Shown here: positions 22,341 to 30,640 of the stretch, one piece after another
Layout: each line of letters opens with the position of its first letter
How positions within the stretch are numbered: position 1 is the first letter of the stretch
Assembly (NCBI GenBank): GCA_035604635.1
Contig: DATNIC010000018.1
Span: 1-38,338 of the forward strand
DNA from: DATNIC01 sp035604635
GTDB lineage: Bacteria; Vulcanimicrobiota; Vulcanimicrobiia; Vulcanimicrobiales; Vulcanimicrobiaceae
DNA length: 38,338 bases
Direction: 5' to 3'
Notes under the pieces: generated by a model
Told to the model about the DNA's origin: nothing
Databases searched by the model: none
Seen by the model: only the letters and a program-made list of their open reading frames with translations
Program-made: the position numbers and the translations under genes

Positions 22341-23122
22341 GCACCGGACCCTTGCATTCGGACGAGATGCTCGAGCTGGTCGCCGTCTACGCACTCGGCG
22401 CCCTGCCGCCGGATGACGCGCGGGCCGTCAGCGAGCACATCGTCCTCTGCGATGAATGCCGCGCCGAGTACCGCGCGCTTCGACCCGTCGCCGACGTCCT
22501 TGGTTATGCCGCGGAGGAGAGGATCGACGACGTCCGCTCGGCTCGGATGAAATCCGGGCTGATGCGGCGCGTCCAGCCGGGCGCTCCGCCTCGCGCCGCG
22601 ACCGAGCGAAGGCCCCCTGCGCGCCGCGCACCGCTCTGGCCCGCGTATCTCGTTGCGGCTGCGGCGATCGTCATCGCTTTGATCAATATCATGGCGACGG
22701 TCGATCTGCGCGCCGAGCTCGCGTCGTCGCGCGACCGGATCGCTCAGCTCGAAGCGCAAAATGAGTCGGGGCTGCGGGCCGAGGCACGCGATCGTGAAAT
22801 GATCGCAGATCTCGTGGCAACCGACAGCAAGAAGTTCGCGGTCCCCGGGGGTGAAGTCATATCGCGCGACGGACGCCTCTATATGACGATGGACAAGTTG
22901 CCCGTCCCGCCCGCAGGTCACGTCTATCAAGCGTGGACCTTGGCGCGCGGCGCGAAGGCCGTCGCGCCGAGTGTTACCTTCGTTCCCAACAAGACGGGCG
23001 TCGCCGTCGTCGCGCTTCCCGAGTCCGCCAACGATGTCGTTGCGGTCGCGGTCAGCATCGAGCCGACCGGCGGGAGTCAGCAACCGACGACAAAGCCGCT
23101 GTTCGTTCGTCCGCTCGAGTAA
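22337..23122 (+). CDS. Anti-sigma factor, RskA-like, with zinc-finger N-terminus
   Basis: 261 residues. The N-terminal anti-sigma domain has the HxxxCxxC zinc motif (H34, C38, C41). A single membrane helix lies at about 100-121, followed by a coiled coil (RAELASSRDRIAQLEAQ) and a C-terminal RskA-type exported domain with the typical LPVPPAGHVYQAWTL segment. It holds the preceding sigma factor inactive at the membrane until its outer domain is sensed or cleaved. Start overlaps the sigma stop (ATGA). Confidence 0.92.
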   Translation: MSTGPLHSDEMLELVAVYALGALPPDDARAVSEHIVLCDECRAEYRALRPVADVLGYAAEERIDDVRSARMKSGLMRRVQPGAPPRAATERRPPARRAPLWPAYLVAAAAIVIALINIMATVDLRAELASSRDRIAQLEAQNESGLRAEARDREMIADLVATDSKKFAVPGGEVISRDGRLYMTMDKLPVPPAGHVYQAWTLARGAKAVAPSVTFVPNKTGVAVVALPESANDVVAVAVSIEPTGGSQQPTTKPLFVRPLE

Positions 23123-23127
23123 AATCC

Positions 23128-23946
23128 GTGCTGTCGACGATCGATCGCTCGACGCGAAGCGCCGTCATCACCTACCTCGCACGACGGCCGTTTGAGAACG
23201 CGTACGTGCGTTGGCTCGTCGAGAGCGGGTACGGCGCGGTCGAAGATCTTTGGGTGTGGCGGCGCTGGGACCGCGAGATCTGCGGCGTCGTCTATTTTGG
23301 ACCGCAAATCGTCATCGCAGCCGACGACTTGGCTGCCGTCGACGCATTTGCGATCGAAGCGCGGCGCCATCCGACGTTCCGCATGGTCGTCGGGCCGAAA
23401 CCGCTGGTCGAGCATTTTTGGGACCGCGTCAAGACGTGGTCGCGTCCACCGACGGCAATCCGCGAGCGCCAAAAGCTCTTCGTCCTCACACCGGACGCGT
23501 TGCAATCGTTCGATCCGGGGGTTCCGATACGCCCGGCACTCGCGGATGAAGCGGAATCAATCGTCGAGCACTCAGCCCAGATGATGCTCGGCGAGCTGGG
23601 ATACGACCCGCGCGAACGCCGCCCGGGCTTCGCCTACGGCGTGCGCCGGCTCATCGACCGCGGCTGGTGGTGGGTATGGAAGGAAGACGCCGAACTGCGC
23701 TTCATGCTGAACATCGGCGCGCGTACGGAGCAGACGACGCAATTGCAGGGCGTGTGGACGCCGCCGGACCTGCGCGGCCGCGGCTACGCGTCGCGCGGAA
23801 TGGCTGCGATCTGCGGGCGGCTCCTCGAGTCGACCCCGACTCTCTCACTCTACGTGAACGACTTCAACGAAAGAGCCGTCGCCCTCTACGAGCGGCTCGG
23901 CTTTGCGGTCGCCGGGGAGCTTTCGACGTACATCTTTCTCGACTGA
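23128..23946 (+). CDS. GNAT-family N-acetyltransferase with N-terminal extra domain
   Basis: About 272 residues. The C-terminal half is a GNAT fold: acetyl-CoA loop GVWTPPDLRGRGYAS (R-G-R-G-Y pattern) and the closing NDFNERAVALYERLGF. The N-terminal 130 residues resemble the DUF4081-like domain found in front of some actinobacterial GNATs. The start is probably the GTG at 23128, 5 bases after the anti-sigma stop; the longer frame overlaps the anti-sigma gene and is rejected. Substrate unknown. Likely co-transcribed with the sigma/anti-sigma pair. Confidence 0.85.
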   Translation: MLSTIDRSTRSAVITYLARRPFENAYVRWLVESGYGAVEDLWVWRRWDREICGVVYFGPQIVIAADDLAAVDAFAIEARRHPTFRMVVGPKPLVEHFWDRVKTWSRPPTAIRERQKLFVLTPDALQSFDPGVPIRPALADEAESIVEHSAQMMLGELGYDPRERRPGFAYGVRRLIDRGWWWVWKEDAELRFMLNIGARTEQTTQLQGVWTPPDLRGRGYASRGMAAICGRLLESTPTLSLYVNDFNERAVALYERLGFAVAGELSTYIFLD

Positions 23947-23963
23947 CGAACAGGAGATCCGAC

Positions 23964-24359
23964 ATGGCACTATCGACCGAGGAACGGATGCGTGAAGGCG
24001 CGCGCGTTCGCCGTGAAGTCTTGGGCGCGGAGCACGTCGACCGCGGCAAGCAGCAGTCCGATCGGTTCTACGATCATTTCACCGAATTTACGACCGAGCA
24101 TTGCTGGGGAAACGTCTGGCTGCGACCTGGTCTCGACTACAAGACGCGCAGCATGCTCAATCTCGCGATGCTCTCGGTCATGGCCCGCTGGACCGAGTTC
24201 GGCGTCCACGTCCGCGGCGCGCTCAACAACGGGGTCACCGAGGACGAGATCGCCGAGATCCTCCTGCAAGCCGGGGTCTATGCCGGCGTGCCCATAGCCG
24301 CCGAGGGGTTCCGCACCGCGCGGGAGGTCATCAAGCAGTACCGCTCCGAGAAAAAGTAA
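23964..24359 (+). CDS. Carboxymuconolactone decarboxylase family protein
   Basis: 131 residues, all-helical. ATG at 23964 preceded by AGGAG at good spacing and directly after the GNAT stop. The sequence matches 4-carboxymuconolactone decarboxylase (PcaC): EHCWGNVWLRPGLD, KTRSMLNLAMLSVMAR, HVRGALNNGVTEDEIAEIL and AGVYAGVPIAAEGF. It lacks the CxxC of AhpD-type peroxidase relatives, so a decarboxylase-like or unknown lactone role is more likely than peroxide reduction. No protocatechuate genes surround it, so the true substrate is open. Confidence 0.88.
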   Translation: MALSTEERMREGARVRREVLGAEHVDRGKQQSDRFYDHFTEFTTEHCWGNVWLRPGLDYKTRSMLNLAMLSVMARWTEFGVHVRGALNNGVTEDEIAEILLQAGVYAGVPIAAEGFRTAREVIKQYRSEKK

Positions 24360-24389
24360 TCCGCCGGACGCCCTCGCGCGTACAGCGGC

Positions 24390-24722
24390 ATGAGGCTTCT
24401 CATGACTGCGGGTGCGCTGATGGCCGGCGTCCTCGCGTTCTCCATCCCCCAGGCCGGCGCGCAAGCGACCGGTCCCATCGTTCACATCAAAGACTTCAAA
24501 TTCGACCCTGCGACCCTGACGATCAAAGCCGGAACGAGCGTAAAGTTCATCAACGACGACGACGATGCGCACACGGCAACGTCGTCCACAAAGGCGTTCG
24601 ACTCGGGCGGCCTGGACACGCACGATTCGTGGTCGCACACATTCGCGACTCCCGGAACGTACAACTACATCTGCGCGGTGCACCCCTACATGAAGGGTGT
24701 CATCACCGTCACTGCGCCTTAG
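24390..24722 (+). CDS. Exported type 1 copper protein (plastocyanin/amicyanin-like)
   Basis: 110 residues with a signal peptide (cleavage near 26, after AGAQA) and one cupredoxin domain. The copper ligands are all visible: H61 in DDAHTATSS, then C95, H98 and M101 in YICAVHPYMKG. It should carry electrons in the periplasm or at the cell surface; a caa3 oxidase is encoded in this window. It is followed by the hairpin repeat at 24730 and then the metallophosphoesterase gene. Confidence 0.92.
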   Translation: MRLLMTAGALMAGVLAFSIPQAGAQATGPIVHIKDFKFDPATLTIKAGTSVKFINDDDDAHTATSSTKAFDSGGLDTHDSWSHTFATPGTYNYICAVHPYMKGVITVTAP

Positions 24723-24729
24723 CGCGTAA

Positions 24730-24777
24730 GGCCGCTCTCGCCCATCCTGGGCTCCGCGGCACTCATACATCCTGTAT
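24730..24777 (-). repeat. Tandem-hairpin repeat element, intergenic copy
   Basis: 34 bases (24730-24763) are identical to 14396-14429. Next to the shared core is a side hairpin (24765-24777) with stem ATAC/GTAT instead of GCAC/GTGC, so two base pairs changed on both sides and pairing is kept. Minus-strand loops read AGGAT in both hairpins. The element is antisense to the flanking genes and lies 7 bases after the cupredoxin stop, where it could act as a 3' stabiliser or terminator. No start codon lies at the equivalent position on the minus strand. Confidence 0.75.
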
Positions 24778-24803
24778 TTCGGACTAAAGGAATTTGAAAA
24801 TTA

Positions 24804-25691
24804 ATGAAACGCGAAGACTTCCTTCAACACGTCGCGTGGACGGGGACCGGTCTCGTCTGGACGCTTTCGAGCGCCGGCACGATGACCGCGGTCGCCTCAG
24901 CAGCCGACGCCCGAGCGTTTTCGTTCGTACAAATCAGCGATAGTCACATCGGCTTCCACCAAGCACCCAACGAAGACGTCGGTGCGACCCTGCAAAAGGC
25001 GATCACCGCGATCAATGCGATGCCCACGCAGCCTGCGTTCGTCATGCATACCGGCGACATCACGCATCTTTCGAAAGCCGACCAGTTTGACACTGCCAAG
25101 CAGCTCCTCTCGACGATCAAAGCGCCGCTGATCACGATCCCAGGCGAGCACGATATGCTCGGGGACAGCGGAAAGGGCTATTTTGCCGCGTTCCAGCGGA
25201 GCGGGCAAAAGGATCCGTGGTGGTCGTGGGACCAGAACGGAGTCCACTTCATCGCGCTCGTTAATGTTTTTAACTTTGAGAAGAACGGCTTGCTGGGCCA
25301 GCAGCAGATCGACTGGCTCGCGAAAGACGTCGCCTCGGTCAAGAGCTCGACTCCGGTCGTCGTCTTCAGCCACGTCCCTCTCTACACGGTCTCCACGGAC
25401 TTTGGCTGGTTCACTGAAGATAGCGCCAAGGCGCTCGCGGTCTTAGCCAAGTTCGATTCGGTAACTGCTCTCAACGGACACATCCATCAGGTGATGGAGC
25501 ACGTCGAAGGCAAGACGCACTTCTACACGGCCCAGTCGACGGCGTATCCTCAACCCGCGCCGGGGACGGCCCCTGGGCCCGGACCACTGAAGGTTCCCGC
25601 CGACAAGCTGCTTTCGACGATCGGATACCGCAACATCACGCTGGACGTTCGCGGCCGCACAGCGAAGGTACAAGACCAGAACTTCGCGTGA
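24804..25691 (+). CDS. Exported calcineurin-like metallophosphoesterase
   Basis: 295 residues with an N-terminal export signal (KREDFLQHVAWTGTGL, Tat-like but with KR, and cleavage near 34). Metal-binding motifs are present in order: ISDSHIG (D46, H48), HTGDITH (D85), IPGEHDML, FSHVPLY and the closing GHIHQ. The third motif reads GEHD rather than GNHD, so a bridging Asn is Glu. It should hydrolyse a phosphomono- or diester outside the cytoplasm. ECF factor 2 starts 7 bases after its stop, so they are likely one operon. Confidence 0.88.
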   Translation: MKREDFLQHVAWTGTGLVWTLSSAGTMTAVASAADARAFSFVQISDSHIGFHQAPNEDVGATLQKAITAINAMPTQPAFVMHTGDITHLSKADQFDTAKQLLSTIKAPLITIPGEHDMLGDSGKGYFAAFQRSGQKDPWWSWDQNGVHFIALVNVFNFEKNGLLGQQQIDWLAKDVASVKSSTPVVVFSHVPLYTVSTDFGWFTEDSAKALAVLAKFDSVTALNGHIHQVMEHVEGKTHFYTAQSTAYPQPAPGTAPGPGPLKVPADKLLSTIGYRNITLDVRGRTAKVQDQNFA

Positions 25692-25698
25692 TCAACGC

Positions 25699-26256
25699 GT
25701 GCTTGCCAGCGGAGACATCATCGACATCACGAGCGACTCCGACCTCATCGAGGGCTTCTTGGCGCGCAAGGCCAGCGCACTCGAAACAGTCTACGCCCGT
25801 TACGGCGATCTGCTGTACTCCACCGCGGCACGCGTCCTGCGGGTCCGTGCCGACGCGGAGGATTGCGTTCACGACGCGCTCCTCCGCATCTGGCAGCGGC
25901 CGGATTCTTTTCGCAAGGAACGCGGATCGCTGCGCGCGTTCCTCGTCGTTTGCGTGCGGAACGAAGCGCTCTCGAGGATGCGTGCGGCGGCCCGGCACTT
26001 CGAGATCGCTGGGACGATCCGGGACGAACCGGAGGAGATCGACATTCCCGATTACGTGGAGCTCGCGCGCTTGAAGGGCGCGGTCAAGGCACTCCCGGCC
26101 GAGCAGCGGCAGGCCCTCGACCTCGCGTTTTTCCGCAACCGCACGCACGTGGAGATAGCGAGCGATCTCGGCATTCCCCTTGGGACGGTGAAGAGCCGCC
26201 TCTCGCTTGCGATCCGCAAGCTGCACACCTCGCTTGCGCCCCAGGGGATTCGATGA
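25699..26256 (+). CDS. ECF-type RNA polymerase sigma factor (second module)
   Basis: 185 residues, GTG start 7 bases after the phosphoesterase stop. Region 2 contains YARYGDLLYSTAARVL and DAEDCVHDALLRIWQRP. Region 4 is THVEIASDLGIPLGTVKSRL. It differs clearly from the first ECF factor 4 kb upstream in sequence, so it is not a recent copy. Its stop overlaps the anti-sigma start (ATGA). Confidence 0.92.
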   Translation: MLASGDIIDITSDSDLIEGFLARKASALETVYARYGDLLYSTAARVLRVRADAEDCVHDALLRIWQRPDSFRKERGSLRAFLVVCVRNEALSRMRAAARHFEIAGTIRDEPEEIDIPDYVELARLKGAVKALPAEQRQALDLAFFRNRTHVEIASDLGIPLGTVKSRLSLAIRKLHTSLAPQGIR

Positions 26257-26873
26257 ACGACCATCTCGGTGAAGACGCCGAGCTGTTCGCCCTCGGCGTC
26301 CTCGATGACGGTGAGCGTGCTCGCGTCGAAGCCCACGCTGCGGCCTGCGCTGAGTGTTCGCGGCGGCTGGGTGAGGCCGAGGCCGTCGTCGCCGAGCTGG
26401 CATCGTCGCATCCGAGAGCCGAAAAAGTCACGCCGCTACCGGTGCGGCGACGCGGGAACGGCCCGATGGCGACGGCGGCCGCTCTCGTGGTAGCAGTCGG
26501 CGTGACGATTGCATCGCTTTTTCAGGTGCAGCATCTGCAAGCACGCCTCTCCTCGGACGACGCCGTTTTGGCAACGATCGCGACGAGCCATTTCAATCAC
26601 ACGGCTTTTGCGAAGACCGTTCGCGATGCGCCGACGGCCAAGCTGCTCAACGGACGGCACGGTGAGTGGCTGTACGTGATCGTCGACGCGCCCGCCAGCG
26701 ACCTCCACGTCGTGGGGGACCGCTCGGGGGCTCCGATCGATTTGGGTATCGTGCAAGTCCACGGAAAGACCGCGACGTTTTTCGTGCGCGATCCCGGGAG
26801 GCTTGGGCGCGTCGCGCTCGAGCGCGGCGGCTCGGTCATCGAGACGGCGACGCCATCGTATCGGGACGAATAG
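26253..26873 (+). CDS. Anti-sigma factor of the second ECF module
   Basis: 206 residues: N-terminal zinc motif HAAACAEC (H28, C32, C35), a membrane segment at about 71-90, and a C-terminal exported RskA-like domain of 115 residues with EWLYVIVDAPAS and VHGKTATFFVRDPG. Shorter than the first anti-sigma. It ends one base before the facing solute-binding gene. The real start is the ATG overlapping the sigma stop; a longer frame starting at 25863 lies inside the sigma gene. Confidence 0.9.
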   Translation: MNDHLGEDAELFALGVLDDGERARVEAHAAACAECSRRLGEAEAVVAELASSHPRAEKVTPLPVRRRGNGPMATAAALVVAVGVTIASLFQVQHLQARLSSDDAVLATIATSHFNHTAFAKTVRDAPTAKLLNGRHGEWLYVIVDAPASDLHVVGDRSGAPIDLGIVQVHGKTATFFVRDPGRLGRVALERGGSVIETATPSYRDE

Positions 26874-26874
26874 C

Positions 26875-27849
26875 CTAACGGAGATTCATGCGGCGCGCGG
26901 CGTCGCGAAGGAACGAATCGTCGAGCATCTTGGCAACGTCGAAGTTGCGCAGTTTCTCGTTCGTATTGGACATCTCGGCGAGAACGTCGGTAAACTGCTC
27001 GACCTTCGCGTAGGGCACGGATGGGATCGTGCGCACCACGTAGTCATACGACAACGTCATCGCTTTCGTATCGTCCGTTTTGAAGTACTGCTTGAGGATT
27101 GCCACGCTGTATGCTTTGTCCGTCCGCGTCCGCTGGACTGCGTCGAGCAACGCGTCGACGTAGAGTTGCGCGAGCGGCCGGTTCGCGTTGATCCAGGCGC
27201 GGCGCGCCGCTATCGTGATGTTGGCCGCTGGAATCTTCATCTTCCCCATGTCGAAGAGCGGGTGCATTCCGTGTTCTTCCAATACGATGTTGAGGCCGGG
27301 GGACGCCGGCGTCCCTTGTACGGCGCCGTTCAAGAGCGCCGTCATTCGGTTGCTCGACGTCCCGACCTGAACGAACGTGACGTCCTTGGGGTCAAGGCCG
27401 AGCTTGCGGAACGCGATCCGTGTCGCCGAGTCCGGGGCATCACCGAAGCGGCTGACCGCAACCGATTTCCCCCTCATGTCGGCAAGTCTCCTGATGCTGC
27501 TCGGCACCTCGAAGAGGTAGGTGGAGACCGGACCCAGGGTCCCGAGGATCACGAGATCCGCGCCGGAGGCGTTGGCGCTTGCCACCTCGGGACCGCCGAC
27601 CATCGCGATCTGCACGTCGCCGCTCAGCAGCGCCGTGATTTGCAGCGAGCTCGCCACAAAGTGCAGCTCGACGTCGAGGCCATGCTTCTTGAAGATCCCG
27701 GCGTCGTTTGCGACCCAGACGGGGGTATTGGTCGGCTCGAGCGTCCCCCAGCTGACCACCAGTTTGGCCGGCGCGTCGGCGTGCACGGCTCCGCCGGCAC
27801 AGGCAAATGCGCAGGCGGCGAGCACGAATACCAGCGAAAGGCGTCTCAT
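26875..27849 (-). CDS. ABC-type solute-binding protein, NitT/TauT (SsuA-like) family
   Basis: 324 residues with a signal peptide (VFVLAACAFACAGGAVHA). The mature part has the NMT1/SsuA layout: ANDAGIFKKHGLDVELHF, LLSGDVQIAMVGGPEV, and LRKLADM-like RLADMRGKSVAVSRFG. These proteins bind sulfonates, nitrate or aromatic acids outside the cell. No permease or ATPase gene is in the window. Its ATG and the ATG of the divergent cupin gene share the four bases CATG (27847-27850). Confidence 0.88.
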   Translation of the reverse strand: MRRLSLVFVLAACAFACAGGAVHADAPAKLVVSWGTLEPTNTPVWVANDAGIFKKHGLDVELHFVASSLQITALLSGDVQIAMVGGPEVASANASGADLVILGTLGPVSTYLFEVPSSIRRLADMRGKSVAVSRFGDAPDSATRIAFRKLGLDPKDVTFVQVGTSSNRMTALLNGAVQGTPASPGLNIVLEEHGMHPLFDMGKMKIPAANITIAARRAWINANRPLAQLYVDALLDAVQRTRTDKAYSVAILKQYFKTDDTKAMTLSYDYVVRTIPSVPYAKVEQFTDVLAEMSNTNEKLRNFDVAKMLDDSFLRDAARRMNLR

Positions 27850-28432
27850 GGGCAAAGGCAACTTCGACAACCCCAATCGTATTTTTGTCCGTGCCATCCA
27901 GGGTGAATACAACCTCACCGAGGAACTGCGCCGGCTCCGCTCGCGCCCGCGCGTGCGCAAGGGAGCGGAGCTCGAGTTCGACGGAGGTCCCCAGCACTAC
28001 AACAAGGACTACATCGAGCCCAAGGACGGTATAGCGCAAACCCTGCACATCCACCTCGAGGAGATCGCGCCGGGGGGCCGTTCGGCCAAACACGGCCACG
28101 TGAACGAGGCGGTCTTCTACATTCTCGACGGCGAGGGCGCGGAGATCCACGACGGGATTCGCTACGAGTGGGAATGCGGCGACGTGGCGATCGTTCACAA
28201 CAATTGCGTCCACCAGCACTTCAACCGCAACCCCGATAAGCCGGCGCGCGCGCTGGTCATGAAGACAAAGCCGATGTACCTGTTCATGAATATGCTCTTT
28301 CAAAAGACGGTCGAAGCGATCCCGAGCGAACCGTCGCCGACCGCGCAAGGCTTCGTCCCTCGCCTGGACCAGCCGATCAACGATCACGATCACGACCACG
28401 ACCACACACACGTTCACAAGCAGGTCCGTTAA
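27848..28432 (+). CDS. Cupin-domain protein with His-rich C-terminal tail
   Basis: 194 residues. Cupin motif 1 is KHGHVNEAVFYILDGEG (H82, H84, E87) and motif 2 GDVAIVHNNCVHQHFN (H122), so the metal site is complete. Residues 179-190 alternate Asp and His, then His-Thr-His-Val-His, likely a second metal-binding site. The ATG lies head to head with the divergent binding-protein ATG. Followed 12 bases later by the VOC gene, so an aromatic ring-cleavage or ring-modifying role is plausible but unproven. Confidence 0.83.
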   Translation: MGKGNFDNPNRIFVRAIQGEYNLTEELRRLRSRPRVRKGAELEFDGGPQHYNKDYIEPKDGIAQTLHIHLEEIAPGGRSAKHGHVNEAVFYILDGEGAEIHDGIRYEWECGDVAIVHNNCVHQHFNRNPDKPARALVMKTKPMYLFMNMLFQKTVEAIPSEPSPTAQGFVPRLDQPINDHDHDHDHTHVHKQVR

Positions 28433-28444
28433 GGAGGAGTCATC

Positions 28445-29353
28445 GTGGCTCAAGCCAGCATCACCGCGTTGCGCAGCGTCGAATTCGGCGTCGCCGACAT
28501 GAATCGCTCGATCAAGTTCTACGAGGACGTTTGGGAGCTCTCGCTACTCAAGCGCGACGGAGAAGCGGTCTACTTCCGCGCGAGCGGACCGGAGCACCAC
28601 GTCGTCGTCCTGCGGCCGCGCGCAGTCCCCGGCTTGATCCGGGCGAACTTCGCGGCGCCGGATCGCGCCGCGGTCGACGCGCTCTTCGAGCGTGTCTCGA
28701 AGGCGAGCGGAAAACCGCCGGCGCAGCCGCGGGCACTCGACGAACCGGGCGGCGGCTACGGCTTCTCGCTCAACGACGCCGAGGGGCGCGAACTGCGCGT
28801 GCTGGCGGATGTCGAGCAGCATCGCGACGCTGGTCACGTCGAGAATCGGCCGTACAAGCTCAGCCATCTCGTCATCAACGCGGCCGAGGCGGACAAGTCA
28901 TCGGCGTTCTTCCGCGACGCGCTCGGCTTCCGCTTGCGCGATCAAACGGCGCGCATGGACTTCCTCGGCTGCAACGCAGACCATCACAGCGTCGCGATCA
29001 CGCGGGTCGGGAATGTCTCGCTCAATCACGTCGCGTTCGAGGTCCCGAACATCGACTCGCTCATGCGCGGCAGCGCGCGCGTACGGCGCAGCGGCACCGT
29101 GATCGAATGGGGCGTCGGACGTCACGGCCCCGGCAACAACGTCTTCGCGTACTTTCTCGACCCCAACGAGCTCGCCGTCGAATACACCGCGGAAATCCAG
29201 CAGATCGATGACGCGACGTATAAGCTTCGCCAGCCGCAGGATTGGAAGCCGCCGATCGCCGGCAATCCCGACTACTGGGGCTTTGCCGAGGTCCCGTCGG
29301 AGCGGTTCGAGCGCGCGACGAGCGGTCATGCGGCAGCACCGGCGCACGCCTAA
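28445..29353 (+). CDS. VOC-superfamily protein of the type I extradiol dioxygenase type
   Basis: 302 residues, two glyoxalase/VOC domains. The C-terminal domain retains the iron ligands of BphC-type extradiol dioxygenases: H141 in SHLVIN, H195 in LNHVAFEV and E246 in LAVEYTAE, plus the second-shell HH at 180-181 and H227. So it probably cleaves a catechol-type ring, though the exact substrate is unknown. GTG start with AAGGAGG eight bases upstream. Likely co-transcribed with the cupin. Confidence 0.85.
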   Translation: MAQASITALRSVEFGVADMNRSIKFYEDVWELSLLKRDGEAVYFRASGPEHHVVVLRPRAVPGLIRANFAAPDRAAVDALFERVSKASGKPPAQPRALDEPGGGYGFSLNDAEGRELRVLADVEQHRDAGHVENRPYKLSHLVINAAEADKSSAFFRDALGFRLRDQTARMDFLGCNADHHSVAITRVGNVSLNHVAFEVPNIDSLMRGSARVRRSGTVIEWGVGRHGPGNNVFAYFLDPNELAVEYTAEIQQIDDATYKLRQPQDWKPPIAGNPDYWGFAEVPSERFERATSGHAAAPAHA

Positions 29354-29383
29354 TCGGTCTGCGGACGGTGCGCTAGCCGGCGC

Positions 29384-30547
29384 TTACAGGGGCGAACCGC
29401 CCGGCTTGCTGACGCCGATCCACCGCTCTTGCGTAGGATCCCACCGCTGAATGATGACGGCGTCGATCCCCACGCCGCGTTGCGGAATCATGCGGTAGTT
29501 GAAGGTTCCGTAAATCCCAGTCCAGCCGCGCAGGTTGTTGACGAAGTCGCGGATCTGCTGCGGGGTCGCGTCGGGGCCGTATTTCTTGAGGGCCTCGATC
29601 AAGATCAAGGTCGCGTCCCACACCTGGTTCTCACCGGCCTCCGGCCGGATACCGGCTGCTTTGAATGCATCCAAGAACCGCTTGACGGCATTCTTCAGCG
29701 CACCGTTGGGAAGCTGGTCGGGACCGAACGACGGCAATCCCGGAAAAAGCAACTCTTTCGGCAGGATGGCCGTATACTGCCGCATTTGCGTATACGACAT
29801 GTTCCCGTTGGTGGAGAACATCGGGAGCTCGAGCCCTGAATCTCGAGCACCTCGCAGGACCGTTGCGAAAGGCGTCCCCGTGCTCCATGCGATCAGAACG
29901 TCGGCGCCCGATCCTTTCACATGCGTCATTTGCCCAGCGACGCTGACGTCGGTCGCATTGAAATGCTCGCGGTCGACGATCGCTAGCGTCCGATTTTCCG
30001 GAGCGTTGAACACCTGGTCGACCGCTCGATCCGCGTCTTGGCCCGTCGCATCGGTCGACGTGATCACCGCGATCTTCTTCAGCCCGCGTTCGCGGCAATA
30101 GCGCGCGATCGCCGCGACCAGATCGGTGACGCCGACGCCGGCCGAATAGATGTAGCTTCCCTCCTGCGGGTGGATCCCGGGAGAGAAACAGTATTCGACA
30201 GGCCCGTCCTTGAGCAGCGGCGCCATCGCATTGCACGTCGCAGCGAGCGTCGAGCCGAGGACGATCGGGACGTGTCTTGCGAGCACGCCGTTGAGCAGTT
30301 GCACGCTGAGCGCGGGATTCGACTGGTCGTCTTGCACGGCAAACTTGATGGGGCGGCCGCGGATTCCACCGGATTTGTTCACGAGCTGCTCGATGACCGA
30401 GAGCGCATTCATGTCGGCCCGCGCGATGAACGCGCCTGAACCGGTCACCGGCAGGATGACGCTGATCTCATATGGATCGGCTGCGCGTGCGATCGACGAG
30501 AGAAACAAACTCCCGACCGCAAGCAGCACGGCGGCGAAGATCCTCAT
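29384..30547 (-). CDS. ABC-type solute-binding protein, LivJ/periplasmic-binding type 1 family
   Basis: 387 residues with a signal peptide (FAAVLLAVGSLFLSSIARA). The sequence has the type 1 periplasmic binding fold of branched-chain amino acid and aromatic-acid receptors: EISVILPVTGSGAF, VNKSGGIRGRPIKF, QDDQSNP, SPGIHP. It aligns end to end with the protein at 35078-36247, so the two are paralogues. ATG preceded by GGAGG. No livHMGF genes in the window. Confidence 0.9.
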   Translation of the reverse strand: MRIFAAVLLAVGSLFLSSIARAADPYEISVILPVTGSGAFIARADMNALSVIEQLVNKSGGIRGRPIKFAVQDDQSNPALSVQLLNGVLARHVPIVLGSTLAATCNAMAPLLKDGPVEYCFSPGIHPQEGSYIYSAGVGVTDLVAAIARYCRERGLKKIAVITSTDATGQDADRAVDQVFNAPENRTLAIVDREHFNATDVSVAGQMTHVKGSGADVLIAWSTGTPFATVLRGARDSGLELPMFSTNGNMSYTQMRQYTAILPKELLFPGLPSFGPDQLPNGALKNAVKRFLDAFKAAGIRPEAGENQVWDATLILIEALKKYGPDATPQQIRDFVNNLRGWTGIYGTFNYRMIPQRGVGIDAVIIQRWDPTQERWIGVSKPGGSPL

Positions 30548-30640
30548 CGGAATGTCCTCCCCTAACTCGGGCAGAATCGCTTGTGCGTGTTCGTTTGCGT
30601 TTCACCGGGAGGAGGCTCGTTTTCTTCCTCAGCCGGTCCG

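Noticed and set aside
28380..28420. Tandem GAT/CAC-like repeats
   Set aside because: They encode the His-Asp tail of the cupin; not a CRISPR or regulatory repeat.
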